Source: Scenedesmus sp. ARA3 (Eukaryota > Chlorophyta > Chlorophyceae > Sphaeropleales > Scenedesmaceae). From it: a stretch of DNA of 31,725 nt. Every line of letters begins with the position of its first letter. The stretch's first letter is position 1. Below, in pieces: positions 1-10,400 of this stretch. The notes under the pieces are model-generated. The model had not been told where the DNA came from. It saw nothing but the letters and a program-made list of their open reading frames with translations, and searched no databases. A program made the translations under genes and the position numbers. The DNA is taken from the NCBI GenBank assembly GCA_004335835.1, contig RWJK01000979.1, positions 1-31,725 of the forward strand. Direction: 5' to 3'.

Positions 1-3000
1 GCTGCTGGTCTCCCTGCTGCCAAGTGCAACAGCAGCAGCGCCAGCAGCCGCCGCAGCTGCTGTGGTTGCAGCCACAGCCGCCACAGCCCCTTTGCCTGCA
101 TCCTTTGCCACTGCTGCAGCTGCTGGTGCAGTTTCCTGCTGCCCTTCCGCCAGCAGAGCTTCTGCTTGCGGCTGCTTCTCAGCAGCACCATCTGCAGCTG
201 CTGTTGCCTCTGCAGGTGCAGCAGCTTCAGCAGCGCCTTCTGCTGCAGCTGCTTCGTCCGAGGCACCTGCTGCTGCTGCCGGCTTAACTGGCGGTTGCTG
301 TGCTGCTGCCATGGCTGCTGCGCGCAGCAGAGCTGGCGGCACTCCCTCCAGGTCTGGCAGTGCATTGACCACCGTGTAGCCTGACAAGGCAGCATCATCG
401 TCCACCCAGTCGGCAGTGCCAGCCTGCAACAGCAACAGCAGCAGCAGTGATGCACGGCCAGTGTGGCAGCGTGTCAAGGCACTAATTGGCAACAATTACG
501 TTGGTGAGCGCGCATACCGCCCAATCATACTCTGCATCCAGCCAGCATGCATGCTGTGGTCGCCAGGGCGGATGCCGCTCCAGCTGATACAATCAATTTT
601 ACGTGCACAAGAACACCAACCTGCCTGCCCTTCAACACCCTGCTTCCAGTCACACTCACCATGAGCTGCTCCAGCCACACCAGGCTGCCCACGTTGTTCA
701 GGTTCGCCTCATACGGCACCTCCAGCCCCGCAGCGGCAGCGCTGCTGTACAGCCGCCGGTACGCGCTGGCAGCCTTGCCCAGCAGCGGGCCCACCTCGCC
801 CAGATCAGGGCCGCCTTGCACTGAGGCCTGCGCTGCTGATAGCTTGGCCTGCAGAGATGCAGCCGGATTGCAGAGGAAGGAAGAATATTCAGTGATTAGC
901 ATGTGGTTGGTGCTCCGGAAACATGCCCAGCAGCTGGCCCACCTCGCCCAGGTCGGGGCCGCCCTGCGCTGAGGCCTGCGCTGCACTCAGCTTGGCCTGC
1001 AGACATGCAGCGGGATTGCAGAGGAAGGATGAGGACCGAGTGAGTAGCGCGTGGTGTCTGCTCCCAAATTTGCCCAGCAGCGGGCCCACCTCGCCCAGGT
1101 CGGGGCCGCCCTGCGCTGAGGCCTGCGCTGCGCTCAGCTTGGCCTGCAGGCAGGTGATGCAAGCTTGGAGGCAATATAGGCAAAAAAGGGGGTCGAATTT
1201 GATACTATGTGCAGCTGCTTGACTTGAGGCGTGCGCAAGCCAAAATTGCTGCTTTGCTGCTTTACAGTTGGAGGAGAGGTTCTGTGATGCATCTACTGGC
1301 AACAGCGGCCAGCTTGCAGGTGTTCCCTGACCTTCTGACAGCCCCAAGAACCTGCACACATGTACGCTTGATGTGTCACACACAAATGACACCTCGACAG
1401 CTCAGCAGACATTCCCTCAGCCCCTCCCCCACCCCACCTGCAGCTCTGCCAGCTCTGCGCGTGCTCTCCGTATGTCGCCCTCGCCCGCTGCTGCGGCCAG
1501 CTCCAGGTCGGCGATGCGCTCGCCCAGCAGGCCCTTCTGCTTCTTGCCGCTGTCCAGCTGCAGGCAACAAGCAGACAGGCACAACATAACTTAATCACAT
1601 CAGCCAGCAGGTTTGCAGCAGTCGCGGCCAGCTCCAGGTCGGCGATGCGCTCCCCCAGCAGGCCCTTCTGCTTCTTGCCGCTGTCCAGCTGCAAGCAATC
1701 AAACACAAAACACGGCAGCAGCAGGTGCGCAGCAGTTCAGCTCAGCAGGCGTTTCTGATCTTGCCGCTGTCCAGCTGCAAACAGTAGCAAAAAGAAACAC
1801 GACAGCAGCAAGCACACAGCAGGTCAGCTGAGCAGGCCCTTCCGCTTCTTGCCGCTGTCCAGCTGCAGCAGCAGGAGGGAAGCGTCATGCAGCGGTGCGC
1901 ACTAGAGTAGGGCGAAACAGCAAATGCTTCTGCAGCTATGCTGCCGCAGCGCTGTGTGCCACGTGTCCAGCTACGCACACAGGCGGCCAACCGGCACCTA
2001 CAGTCAGCAGCACCCCGGCACCATCAATAACGTTCCAACGAACATGCAAATGTACGTTTTCATACTTTCACTACTTTTGCAACTCCACCAGACCGCACCT
2101 GCATCTCCATGGCCGCCTTTTGCGCCTCAGCAGCAGCCATGGCCGCCACCAGCGCCCCGACCTCCTTCTCGAGCGCAGCCAGCTCCGCAGGGTTGAGGTT
2201 GGCCATCATCGCAATCTCCTGCTGCAGCAGCTCCAGCTTGTTGGCCGCCTCCTGCTTGCGCGCCAGCAGCGCCTGCAGCTTCTGGCGTGCCTCTTTGCCC
2301 TCCTCCTCCTGGCTCTGCGCGGCTGCAAGGCGGAGCAGCAGCAGCAGCACCAGTGGTGAGTCAGGTGACATTCAACAGCATGGCATAATACTAGTAGTTT
2401 TTCTGCTGGATGCATTGTGATGCAGGCACGCTTGCATGTGCTTGACGCAACAGATTCAGGATGCATCGTGCCGTGAGTGCCTCCACAGCTCCGTGCACCA
2501 ACAACCGGCGCTCACCCAGGCGCGCCTTGTTGTAGCGCAGCTCAGTGTCCTCCGCCTCAGCAGCCAAGCGGGCAGCGCTGTCGCTCGCCTGGCGCAGTAG
2601 AAGTGCAGCACCAGCACCAGCAGCGGCAGCAGCAGCAAGTCAACCAGAAAGCCAAGGAAGCCAAGGGAGGCAGAGAATGTAGGACGATTGCATGTTATGC
2701 TGCTGAACATAGGCGAAGCTTGAGCCCAGGCAGCCCGGCTGCCACAACAGCATAGCACTTGCCGCCTTCATGCGCCTTCATGCCGTAGGTGCAACTGCGC
2801 GCGCCTGCTGACGTCTACCTGCCACAACTGGCAGCAGCACAATGCAAGCAGGGTTGATTGATGCATGCACCTATCTAACCGCTGTTGCCCAGGCCTGCTG
2901 CTGCTGTGCCCACCTGCAGCAGCGCCACGTTTACCCTGCTCCTGTACATGACCAGCTCAGACAGCGCAGCATTGAACGCCTCCACGCGCGCCTGGGGGAG

Positions 3001-3585
3001 ACAGGGGGTGCAAGGGGTCAAAGCGCGACACATGCAGGGGAGCAAGCAGTGTCATGAGTTTTATTTTATACAGCATGTACCAGCCGCACAGCAGCACGGC
3101 ATGCTGTACATGCAGTCTGCAGCAAGAAGTAGCGTGCTTGCAGCAATGCTGGCGTCCCTTCCTGTGCGATTGCAGCCCGTGCACAGCAGGCAGGGAGGCG
3201 GGAAGCAGAGGATGCAGGAGCTGAAAGATGCTGAAGTTGCAGGCAGTTAGGATGCCTCTGCCAGCATGCAGCAGGGTGCTGTACTTGTATAGCGCACTAG
3301 CCCAAACAGCTTGGCTGCTGCGTGTGCAGCGAGGTAGCTTGCGTGCGCCAGTAGATGGCGGACCATGCTGGCTGCAACTCTGTCAATTCTGCCTGCCACA
3401 CTGCTTCTGCCTCTGCTGCTGCTGCCGTTGACGCTGCCGTTGCTGCTGCCAATGCCGCTGCTGCGCACCTTTGCTGCTGCCGCATCTGCCGCCACCTGCC
3501 GCTCCTGCTTCTCCTTCTCCAGCGCCTCTGAGCGCTCAGCCTCCCAGCGCGCCTTGTCAGCAGGGACCAGCATGCTGCAGCGACA

Positions 3586-3634
<49 letters not shown>

Positions 3635-6581
3635 CACCAGATGGTTGGCAAAACAACAAAGGCAAGACAACAAGCACACAGCACCAGCCACCTTGAACCA
3701 AGAGCAGAGATCTGACCATGTGCAAAAGTGGCGGGTGTGCAGAGTAAGCCACAGGAGCATTATGCGACAATGGCAGTTGCGCCTGCTTCTGACTATCATC
3801 ACAGCATGGGATGGGCCTGAAGACCAGTACGCTGCCTCACAGCACCTCATCATCGGCACGCACGCAGCACGCATGCAGCTGTTCCTGCTGCACTTCAGAG
3901 GCTGGCGGGTAACGCTCACTCAGCAATGGTGGCGTCCAGGTCTGGCACTGAGGAAGGCCCAGCGGCAGCAGCAGCAAGCGCCGCTGGGTTGAAGGTGATC
4001 TGGGCATTGCAGGACACAGCAGACAAAGCCAGGTGAGCGGCAGCTCAAGAATGCGCAGTTTGCGCCCCACAGCAGAGTCTGTGTTGCTCGCACAGTGTCG
4101 CCAGCAATCAACAGATGAGCTGGGTGCAGCATGCGCAGCAAATGATGCGAGAAATATCAAAGCACCACAGCAACTGCGTGTTTCCTTGCCAGGCAATACG
4201 GAAGGATCATAGTAACTTTTTTCAACAGCAGCTGCACGACTTACCTTGCCAGGAAGGTCGGGGATTTTCGGCAGCGTCTGGTCATATGCCTCACTGATGC
4301 TCTTCACCGCGCCCTTGTGCCCAAACTGGTTCTCAAGGCTCCAGCTCTCAGCGCGCAGCGGCGCAGTGCCAGGCAGGGGCGCCATGCCGCCGCTGCTGCT
4401 GTCCCTGGCACCACCTGCTGAGAGCTGCGGCGCTGGCGGCAGGCCTGCAGGGCCTGGCATGGCACCGGTGAGGCCTGCTGCTGCTGGTGGCTGCTGCTGC
4501 TGCTGCATCATGCCTGGCGGGCCAGTCATGCCTGCTGCTGCTGGCGAGACCATGGACGCCTGCGCAGCAACAGCATGCCACTACACATCAAAAAAGTGAT
4601 ACACAGGATGCACAATAAACCGCCAGCTGGTGCGTTTTTTAATGCTGCTGGTCAGGCTGGCACGCCAAGCGCGGCAAGACCGGTCCCACCCACCAGCACA
4701 GCAAGCAGACCGCACCAAGCACAATCTACAGATGCCCAGCACAGACTACAAGCACGCAGCGCAGCGCAGCGCCCACCTGCGGCCAGGGCCCGGGCGGCAG
4801 TGCAGCAGGCAGCGCCGCTCCCCTCCTGCAGCCGTCCATGAGGTACATGCACTTGAGGAACTGCTGCGCGTCCAGGCTGCCCGCATTGCCCGCCACCAGG
4901 TCCCACATGCGCTTCAGCAGCGCCTTGTCAAGCCCTGACTTGATGAACACGGGGAAGCACTCCCCGCCCTGCGGGCAGCAGATAAAAAGCAGTGTACAGC
5001 AGAGCAAGATGCAGATGTAAGGCGCCTGGTCTGAGCCACACTTGAGCAGCGCCATGTTGAGGTGCAGTGCACAATGCAGATGTAAAACGCCTGGCATAAG
5101 TCACATTCTGATGAATTTGGAAAAGCACTCCGCGCCCTGCAGGCAGCGCGCAGCCGCACATGGCAGATGCAAGACGCAATGCAGAAGCATGCAACCCAAC
5201 CTGCTACGTGCCGTGCTCACACCTCACACGCACCTTGGCGAAGCCGTCCCTGTCTGTGTCAACTGCTGCAAATGTAGCCTGGTAGCGCTGCAAGTCAGCC
5301 ACTGTAACAGGTGGGAAGCCGGGCAGAGCAGCCACACCAGCACCAGTGCCGCCAGCAGCAGCCATGCCGCCTGTGGGTCCTGCACCTGCAGGCAGGTAGC
5401 CTGTGGCCTGCGGAGTGTATTGCCCCGTCGGGCCTGCTGCTGCTGCTGCTGCTGCTGGGGGTGGGGTGCCGTAGGGGCTTGGTGGCCGCATGCCGCCGGT
5501 CATCTGCTGCTGTGGGTAGCCGCCAGTGACCTGGCAGTTGAGCAAGGGGACAGTAACAGGCAGGGTCATACCTGAGGGGATTGCTAGCATGTGCATGTCT
5601 GGCTGCATGCGACGCATGTGCATGCAGTTGCAGGCGTAACACACGTGCACGCGCACGTTTGCAAGCACAACGCATGCAGACATACACTCAAGAGCACCAC
5701 ACAATATTATTCTAACAGGGTGCTGCATCCTTCAGCTGCTGCAAGGTCGTTGTACTGAAGCCAGGTCCTTCAGCTGCTGCTGCCAACCTGCTGCCGGCAC
5801 CTGCTGCAATCCTTGCACATTGCACACTGCTGCTGCTGCTGCTGCTGCTGCTGCTCGATCTTGCTGCTGCTGTGCATGCTGCTGCTGTTGTCACCTGCGG
5901 CATGTAGCCTCCGGTAGGCTGCGGTGAATAGCCCACGCCGCCCCCCGAGCTGGGCTGCGGGGCCAGGCCGGTTATCTGCGGCGTGTAGGTGGGTATGTGG
6001 GGCGCTGGCGCATCCGTGACTCCTGCAAGCCGCGGTGGAGGCAGCTGCGGGCCACCTCCCATTGCTACCACACGTGCCTGGTCTGGCATCAGGCGACCAC
6101 CACTGGCCTGCAACATAAAGGTGCGCACTCCGTCATACAACCGAGCCACATTGTTGCAAGTAGAGAGTGCAAGCGCCTGCTGCTGCCACTACGCGCGCCT
6201 GGTCTGGCATTAGCCTGCCACCACTGGCCTGCAAGATGGATGTACACAGAACCATGGAGGCGGACAAGCTACTGTGTAATGCTGGAGAGCTGCTGGTGTT
6301 AAAAGCAGGGCGGCTGCGAGCTAGCCATAGGCCGGGATGAGGCCCAGGATAGTTGATAAGCAGTACTGTTTGTTGCGTGCTGCGGATGCCTCTGCAGGGC
6401 TCGGGACGGCTGCTACCTGATGCAGCGGCTTCAGATGTGCTATTTGCTACAGCAGCTGCTCGCTACAGACGCAGCGCTACCCCAAGCAGCTTTGAGTGTC
6501 CTGGTTTGATGCATGCATCATATTCGTGGCTGTTGCCAAACGCATCAGATGCCAGGGCCTGCTCAGCACACTGCTGAGAGC

Positions 6582-6613
<32 letters not shown>

Positions 6614-6996
6614 TTGCGTGTTTGGTTGGCTCACCTGTGCCAGAGCTACCAGCCGCATCGCCACAGCAAACTGCCCCATGTTGAGCTTAGCGCCTCCACC
6701 TGATGCATACTCCCATATCTGCAGCAAGCAGCAGTTCCAGGTGCGTCTTGAGCATGGAACAGATGTGATCAGCAGCAAGGGTCAACTGCCACAACGACAT
6801 CATGCTGCTGGGTGCCGTAGCAGCGCGTGCTGACACCCTAGAGCTGGTTTATGAAGCAAGAATCAATCACCTGACCAAGTACTTCCTGCGGCAGGCCTGA
6901 TTTGGTGAAGAATCGCACTGCCTCTGCTCCTCCAACACCTCCATCGCGGTCCTCATCTGCCAGGCGGAACCAATGCTCTACTTGTGGGTTTGCCAT
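1..6996 (-). CDS. EH-domain endocytic protein, EH1/Pan1 type (TPLATE complex), 3' end off window
   Basis: Predicted exons, 5' to 3' on the minus strand: 6996-6871, 6718-6635, 6107-5895, 5530-5234, 4968-4777, 4559-4245, 3999-3920, 3574-3469, 2991-2914, 2588-2516, 2322-2099, 1557-1438, 848-660, 423-1 (continues). Phases agree at every junction and give about 840 residues so far. The start is the ATG at 6996, opening MANPQVEHWFRLADEDRDGG. EH domain 1 (residues 1-70) has an intact EF loop (DEDRDG...E) and the IWEYA tryptophan. EH domain 2 (about 215-300) has DTDRDG...E and MWDLV. A Pro/Gly/Gln-rich linker follows, then coiled coil (about 450-640: ARWEAERSEALEKEKQE, LVMYRSR, EEEGKEARQKLQALLARKQE). 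An acidic motif (GTADWVDDD) and an Ala-rich tail end the visible part. The order EH-EH-coiled coil-ADW acidic motif matches plant EH1/Pan1, which binds cargo and lipid in clathrin-mediated endocytosis. Other EPS15-like proteins are the alternative. Introns carry several ghost exon copies. Confidence 0.85.
849..1143 (-). repeat. Two ghost copies of an exon 5' edge with acceptor (EH1 gene)
   Basis: The exon starting at 848 (AKLSAAQASVQGGPDLGEV) is preceded in its intron by two near-identical copies of its first 75-80 bases, starting at 996 and 1143. Each follows its own CTGCAG acceptor. The unit is about 147 bp and includes the end of the intron (shared CTTCCTCTGCAATCC). Only the copy at 848 continues into the conserved exon body and has the GTGAGT donor at 659. 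Confidence 0.85.
1558..1862 (-). repeat. Three ghost copies of an exon 5' edge with acceptor (EH1 gene)
   Basis: The exon starting at 1557 (LDSGKKQKGLLGERIADLEL) is preceded by copies starting at 1688, 1774 and 1862, each just after a TGCAG acceptor. The copy at 1688 keeps about 70 matching bases. The two outer ones keep only about 35 and are more diverged. Periods are 131, 86 and 88 bp, so the array looks layered rather than made in one step. Confidence 0.85.
3589..3630. repeat. (CAG)n microsatellite, intronic
   Basis: About 14 CAG units lie in the intron just upstream of the EH1-gene exon that starts at 3574. On the coding (minus) strand this is a (CTG)n tract before the 3' splice site, separated from the acceptor by the short stretch GTGTGTCGCTGCAG. 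Confidence 0.9.
5104..5136 (-). repeat. Ghost copy of the EH2 exon 5' edge
   Basis: The first 30 or so bases of the EH2 exon (true start 4968, GGECFPVFIK) recur at 5136 after a CTGCAG acceptor, with substitutions. The intronic bases between the copies also contain a second duplication (CAGATGTAA...CGCCTGG at about 5010 and 5080). The true exon is the one that continues into the conserved EH core. Confidence 0.75.
6185..6228 (-). repeat. Ghost copy of the exon start ASGGRLMPDQ (EH1 gene)
   Basis: The exon starting at 6107 begins ASGGRLMPDQARVVA. The same 15 codons, with acceptor TTGCAG and mostly third-position differences, occur 121 bp upstream in the intron, starting at 6228. The copy runs into unrelated sequence after RVVA, while the true exon continues to the conserved LPPPRLAG. 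Confidence 0.85.
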
Positions 6997-7407
6997 TCTA
7001 TTGCAGCTTGAGGTGGCCTAAACGTACACGATCAAAACGTCTACAGCACACACAGGCTCATCTGATCAGGTGCTGTATGTCCACCCTAGCAGCACCTGCT
7101 TCAATTTCGTGCTGCACCTCAATACGAACGTTTGCGTCACTTGCAAGTCGCTTCTTGCCTAGGCTGCCTTGAGGTACGTGACCTTTTGAGAACCCTTCTC
7201 CTGGCTGTCACTTGCTGTTTCGTTCAAGCCACAGCGGCCGGAAGCACAGTACACCTGTACAGTATATTTATTCAGATCAATTTGGATACTGTTTGAGTGT
7301 GGTTTGTGGACTTCATGACTGTGTGGTCGATCACCAGCATCTATCATCAACATGCCCTGATGCTGCAGACTGTTCCGGGTCAAAACCAGTGCACTAGATC
7401 AACATAA
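6997..7407. promoter_or_regulatory. Divergent (head-to-head) promoter region
   Basis: These 411 bases separate the ATG of the EH1/Pan1 gene (minus, 6996) from the predicted ATG of the PI4K gene (plus, 7408). They must hold both 5' UTRs and both promoters. An AT-rich stretch (AGTATATTTATTC, about 7261) could act as a TATA-like element for the plus-strand gene. No CAG tract, ghost exon or convincing ORF is seen here, unlike the flanking DNA. Confidence 0.6.
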
Positions 7408-10400
7408 ATGCATCGTAGGCATGGCAGCACCGACAGGCATGCAACAAAGGAATGGGAGCTCTTGTGGTGAGTGAAGCGTTCCTGCTGTGCCTCGAGATGC
7501 TCACCAGCTACAGCACTTCTCCTGCAAGAGCTCATTGTATCATTAACGGCGATCTAAAAACATTACTGCCTTAACTACTGCCGCAGGGCCCTGTTCACGA
7601 CCCAGGATACACATCAGCAACAGCTGCTGTGTGCTGAGTTGCTGCAGCTGCCAGCTGAGCGCATCAACCGCTACCTGCTTGAGTATGTGTACCTGGCAGT
7701 GTCACGGCCCAGTGGGCCGCTTGAGCACGCCATCACAGAGCTCTGCGGCAGGAGCTTCAACACAGCAGTGCAGGTACAATCAGAAACCCTCATGGGGTTT
7801 ACACTTGCGGCTGTCTGGCTCAGGTTTGCTTGCACGTGTCCTGCAATTGAGTGAAACTTCGCTGAGTCCAGCAGCCTACGAGCCGGCAGCAGCTGCGCAC
7901 CTGCCAACAAAGGGCTCGTTGCTGGTACTGCACCTGCCCCTGTTCTGCAGTCCCTCTGGCTGCTTTCTGCTGTGAGCGATGTTGCACCTGCCGCTGCCTG
8001 CCACTGCAGCAACAGCAGGCAGCACACCTTCAGCACTACCGTTTGAAGCTGCTCTGCCCACAGTTTGGTGTCTGCCATATGTATCACCTTGCCTGCTGCA
8101 GGTGTCGTGGCTGCTGCTGGCGCTGCTGCAGGACCAGCCCGGCAACAGGCACATCCGGCAATTCAGGGACGCCTGCGAGCATGCCGCGCTAATGGGCGGC
8201 GCGGTGAGATGCAGCAGCGGCAGATAGGATGCAGCAGCAGAAGTGGCAGCAGCGGTAGCAAGTGGACGTTGTTGCAATGGCTGTTGCACAGTGGGCAGCA
8301 GAAGCTGCAGCTGCAGGGGCACCCACGCGCAGGCAATGTCAGCAGCAGGCGGTAGTGAGCTGAGATATTGCGTGAGCGCGAAAGGGGGGTTCCTAGTCTA
8401 TGCCACTGTTCGCTCAACTCAAGGTACAGCCGCACATTGTACTCCTGCGTCAAAGTGTGAAAACTGTGTCACCTTGCTGCTGTCTGCTGTGTGCAGCCGA
8501 GCCACCCGCACTACCTGCACACCTTCAGCCAGGTGCAGCCATACCAGCAGCAGCAGCAGCAGGCCTCACCACACAGCAACAGCAGACCAGCCACACCAGG
8601 TGCAGATAGCGACGCAGCAACAAGCATTCCTGCAAGCCCATTTGCGCATACAGCAGCATGCGGCTTCAGCGCAAGCAGCCCTGGTACCCCTCAGTCTGCT
8701 AGGGCAGGCTCGCCTGGGGGCGTTGCGTCTGCTTCTTCTGCTATATCACTAGCTTTGGCAGCAGCAAGCGGCGGCAGCCTGAGCAGCAGCCACAGGTTCA
8801 GGGACTCGCTTGACCTAGAGCTGATGCGGCACGCTTCCCAGGACCTGGCAGCAGCAGCAGCTGGCGGGACACCAGGCAAAGCTGCAGCTAGCCAGCAGCA
8901 GCAGGGGGGCAAGGCTGGTAGCCCGTCGCATCAGCAGCAGGAGCAGCAGCAGCAGCAGCCAGACCAGCAGTTGTCGCTTGCAGGAAGCGGCCTCCGCAGC
9001 ATCCGCACGCGTAGCCGCCCTAGCAGCGGCAAGCAGCCGGGTAGTGCTGGCAGCAGCAGCAGCAGCAACGCCAGCTGGGCTGTGCCAGGCTCTGTTGCAG
9101 CACGCTATGCCTGCTTTGAGGAGTACCTTGCTGCGCGGGAGTACGAGCTGTATGTGGAGTTGGGCCCTGGGCAAGGCGTGAGCGCGCTGATCGCTGCCAG
9201 CCATGCGGCAGCGCTGGCAAATGGGCCGCAGGTACGCACACAGCGCTAGCAGCAGCAGCAGCAGCAGCAGAAAGGGATTGGGGCGTCACATGACTGCTGC
9301 GGCTGCTCAGCTTGACGACCAAGTGCTGCACTCTTCTCAGCAGTTGGACGAGTGTGCACACACCATCCCTGTACAGCGCCATCTGCACAGTAGTGCTGTT
9401 TGTGTTAGCTTTTGCTTGGGCCTCAGTTTGAGTGCGTGCACTCCTGCTGCGACATTGGTGTGGCTGCTGCCGCCCTTCAGGGCGCTGCCTGGCTGGTGAG
9501 CCATGAGGAGGAGCTGCTGAGCACCAGCATGCTGCTGGAGATGCCGCCACGGTGAGGGCACGGCCACAGGCTTCGCCTTGTAGCGTGCGTGCCCCTGCTT
9601 GTCCTCTGCTGCTTGTGCTGCATGCAGCTGAACATGTGCACTGATGCTGACCTGACTGAGCGAGTGTTGCATGCAGCAGCACTCTTGCCTTGCAGCTTAG
9701 TGCCAACTCCGCCGCCGCTGCTGCTGCCGCAACGTGCTGCTGCAGCTCGCCGCGCCACGCTGCGGGTCGTGACAGCTTCCTGGCCAGCCTGGACTTTGTG
9801 GACGCGCTGTGCGAGACATCCGCCAACCTCACGCGCTTCCCGCAGGTGCGTGCACATGAACGCTGCCAGTTACAGCTGCGATGTGCTTCCCGCCTTAACT
9901 TCATGCAGCTGCCTGCACGCAGCCCGAATGTTGTGTTGCCAAGCAAGGCTGCAACTTGCTGGCAGCTCAGGACGCTGGTTGTGCTTCGCATGGGTCGTGC
10001 ATTCCTGCAGGAGGAGCGGCGGCGCGTGCTGCTCAAGTGCCTGGGCCGCATCAACCAGGAGGTAATGGACGCGGCGGAGCAGGGCGTGGCCGTCAGGTGA
10101 GGTCAAACGCTGGTCAAACGTGACATAACATGCGACGTAACAGAGTACGCAACGGTGGTTTCAAACTCATCTCTTGATACCAGGTACTACATGCCGGTGC
10201 AGGTGCAGTGGCAGCTGTAGTTGCAGCAAAAGCGTGTGCAGCGGCTGCAGGCAGGTACAGTGCTGCTGCCTCTCCTTCTTGTAGACCTTCACTTTGCTGC
10301 GCGCACAATATAGCTGCCAACCAACAAGTTTACCGGCTGTTTTGCAGGTACCCCATTGGTGGCTGCCGCTCCCGTGTGCTGCGGCTGCTGGTCAATGAGG

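Noticed and set aside
7421..7466. PI4K start at the ATG at 7421 (MAAPTGMQQ)
   Set aside because: It has the same donor but the wrong phase for the exon at 7587. The ATG at 7408 gives the right phase and a sensible junction.
9020..10054. 344-codon minus-strand open frame
   Set aside because: It is antisense to several PI4K exons with conserved protein matches. A shadow caused by high GC and CAG repeats.
10184..10202. 19-base microexon in PI4K (RYYMPVQ)
   Set aside because: It has an acceptor and a donor and resembles the YLPL segment of the family, but its end phase does not fit the next exon at 10348. The exon ending at 10096 joins 10348 directly. It may be a ghost copy.
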